Positions 5,187-6,550 of a DNA stretch of 6,550 nt are shown piece after piece; positions within the stretch are counted from its first letter, which is position 1; each line of letters begins with the position of its first letter. Below the pieces are notes generated by a model, which ran no database searches, had not been told where the DNA came from, and worked only from the letters and a program-made list of their open reading frames with translations. The position numbers were made by a program, and so were the translations under genes. The stretch is from Gorillibacterium sp. (GTDB taxonomy: Bacteria > Bacillota > Bacilli > Paenibacillales > NBRC-103111): positions 1 to 6,550 of the forward strand of contig JAIMBU010000158.1 of NCBI GenBank assembly GCA_023511325.1. The letters run 5' to 3'.

Positions 5187-6497
5187 TTATACCTTCGAAA
5201 AATACCCTAGATAACGTGTACATTCCAGCAATTGTTCGTCTATGTCACCTTTTCTGATCAAAGGAATGATCCCTGCCTTTTGTAGTTCCTTGCCGGGCGA
5301 CGAGCCAATACCAGAGCACAGGATCATTTTGCAGTCCTTCAGCATCTCTAGCGTATCTGCCAGTTGCGACGAAGCACTCTCTCCAGTGCCGCAGTCTGCT
5401 GTACCATTACAATAAGCTTGAACCTTCCGAACACCAACAAGTCGAATATCTGTATGCTTCACTTCATAAACCAAAAATTCTTTGGCATGGCCAAAATGCT
5501 GGTTTATCACATTAGAACCTCTTGTAGCCACAGCAACTCTTACCGAATCGCCCCAATCCTTGGCAGGCGCGTTTTGATTTTCCTTTATTTGAGCAAGAAC
5601 CTTCCGCTGAAACCTCTGCTTTTGCTCCTGCGAGAGGCTGCCTTTTGCCGGCAGCATTTCAGGCGTCTGACTCAAGTCAGCCCCTAGCAATCCGACCGCA
5701 TCCGCCCGGCATTGCCGGCAATGCCGCATGATCGGCATGATCTTGGAACAAGTCTCTTGGATTTTAATGGTTTCTTCAGGTGCAGGTGCTCTGCATCCCT
5801 CCTGCTGAAATCTGCTACCCGGAGATAAAATTAACGGCATGATGTTATGGGAGAATGCTCCAATATTACGCACCCTTGAAGTAACTTCTGCTAGATGGTC
5901 AGCATTGATACCGGGTATGAGTACAGAGTTTACCTTACATAAAACCCCATAGGCCACCAAGCGTTCAAGCCCCTCCAGTTGTTGGCGGATAAGTAGAGAG
6001 GCCGCTTCCTTCCCGTAATACATTGTCCCCTTATATCTAACATGAGCATATATTTGCTGACCAATATCTGCATCAATAGCATTGATCGTAACCGTTACGT
6101 GGCGAATGCCCAAGCTATGAATTTCCTCGGCGTAATCCGGTAGCATTAAACCATTCGTACTGAGGCAGAGATGAATATCCGGGAAAAAGTCCTTGACCAA
6201 GCGAAAGGTCTGAAACGTCGCTTCAGGATTCGCTAAAGGATCTCCTGGGCCAGCAATCCCTAGAACCGATAGGTTGGGTAGGCGCGAAGAATAATCGACT
6301 AATTTCTCAAACGCTTGTTCAGGTGTTTGAAGTTTGCTCACAACACCTGGCCTGCTCTCATTAACGCAATCGAATCTGGGGTTACAATAGTTGCATGAGA
6401 TATTACATCTTGGCGCTACTGCAGCATGCATTCTGGCAAAATGGTGGTGTGCACTTTCATTGTAGCAAGGGTGATTCAATGCTAAGGCATTCTCCAT
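5187..6497 (-). CDS. nifB: Nitrogenase cofactor radical-SAM protein NifB with C-terminal NifX-like domain
   Basis: NifB uses S-adenosylmethionine to fuse two 4Fe-4S clusters with an inserted carbide and sulfur, making NifB-co (8Fe-9S-C), the precursor needed by Mo, V and Fe-only nitrogenases. The 436-residue product has HPCYNE (9-14) and HHHFARMH (17-24) near the start. The radical-SAM motif is C31-x3-C35-x2-C38. GPGDPL (83-88) and STNG (113-116) follow, and CRQCRAD (260-266) is the conserved K-cluster region near the end of the catalytic part. Residues about 319-436 form a NifX-like domain (VRVAVATRGSNVINQHFG; Cys363 and Cys369 in a CNGTADCG segment). All expected cluster cysteines are present. 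Start ATG 6497-6495 has AGGAGG at 6505-6510, 7 nt upstream. It is first of a nifB-nifE-nifN run; its promoter lies beyond 6550. Confidence 0.96.
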   Translation of the reverse strand: MENALALNHPCYNESAHHHFARMHAAVAPRCNISCNYCNPRFDCVNESRPGVVSKLQTPEQAFEKLVDYSSRLPNLSVLGIAGPGDPLANPEATFQTFRLVKDFFPDIHLCLSTNGLMLPDYAEEIHSLGIRHVTVTINAIDADIGQQIYAHVRYKGTMYYGKEAASLLIRQQLEGLERLVAYGVLCKVNSVLIPGINADHLAEVTSRVRNIGAFSHNIMPLILSPGSRFQQEGCRAPAPEETIKIQETCSKIMPIMRHCRQCRADAVGLLGADLSQTPEMLPAKGSLSQEQKQRFQRKVLAQIKENQNAPAKDWGDSVRVAVATRGSNVINQHFGHAKEFLVYEVKHTDIRLVGVRKVQAYCNGTADCGTGESASSQLADTLEMLKDCKMILCSGIGSSPGKELQKAGIIPLIRKGDIDEQLLECTRYLGYFSKV

Positions 6498-6504
6498 TAC
6501 TAGC

Positions 6505-6510
6505 CCTCCT
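6505..6510 (-). promoter_or_regulatory. Ribosome binding site of nifB
   Basis: A perfect AGGAGG lies 7 nt before ATG 6497-6495 and fixes the nifB start. The remaining bases to 6550 show no full promoter and no GlnR-type site. Confidence 0.85.
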
Positions 6511-6550
6511 GTTCCAGATGGATGAGTCTATTATTCATAACTAGCCAAGG

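Overview
The window is part of a nitrogen-fixation locus with every gene on the minus strand, so transcription runs from high to low coordinates. The genes in transcription order are nifB, nifE, nifN, nifI1, nifI2, nifX, a small NifW-like gene with a cysteine-rich tail, and the first 23 codons of a nitrogenase iron-protein gene cut by the left edge. The visible N-terminus of that iron protein (MTRKIAIYGKGGIGKST, then TQQNTA) resembles AnfH of Fe-only nitrogenases more than most Mo-type NifH proteins. Structural genes, possibly anfDGK, would then lie just beyond position 1, but the window does not prove this.

The likely host is a Firmicute, most plausibly of the Paenibacillus kind. Shine-Dalgarno sequences are strong and AGGAGG-like, promoters are sigma-A type, I saw no sigma-54 -24/-12 promoter, and perfect 17-bp GlnR/TnrA-type operators (TGTNA-N7-TNACA) lie upstream of two promoters. 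Genus is an inference from style and family resemblance.

Layout. 6497-2412: nifB, nifE and nifN, the enzymes and scaffold that build the NifB cofactor and mature it; nifE and nifN overlap and are translationally linked. The promoter of this unit lies beyond the right edge. 2411-2167: a control region with a GlnR site and a sigma-A promoter. 2166-540: nifI1, nifI2 (PII-type post-translational nitrogenase regulators), nifX (cofactor carrier) and the NifW-like gene, ending in a long stem-loop at 464-518. 539-71: a 469-bp gene-free stretch holding that stem-loop, a second GlnR-sigma-A module, and a leader of about 180 nt before the iron-protein start at 70.

The main non-coding result is that the two control regions (about 244-379 and 2197-2340) are related copies. 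Both have a perfect GlnR operator exactly 48 bp upstream of the -35 hexamer, and they share 21 of 22 bases around the -10 and start site. This would co-induce the regulators and accessory proteins with the iron protein when nitrogen is limiting. The iron-protein copy additionally has a long leader and a possible second, imperfect GlnR site downstream of the start. The other notable items are the NifW-like protein with its Cys tail and the placement of nifI1-nifI2 away from their usual position between nifH and nifD.
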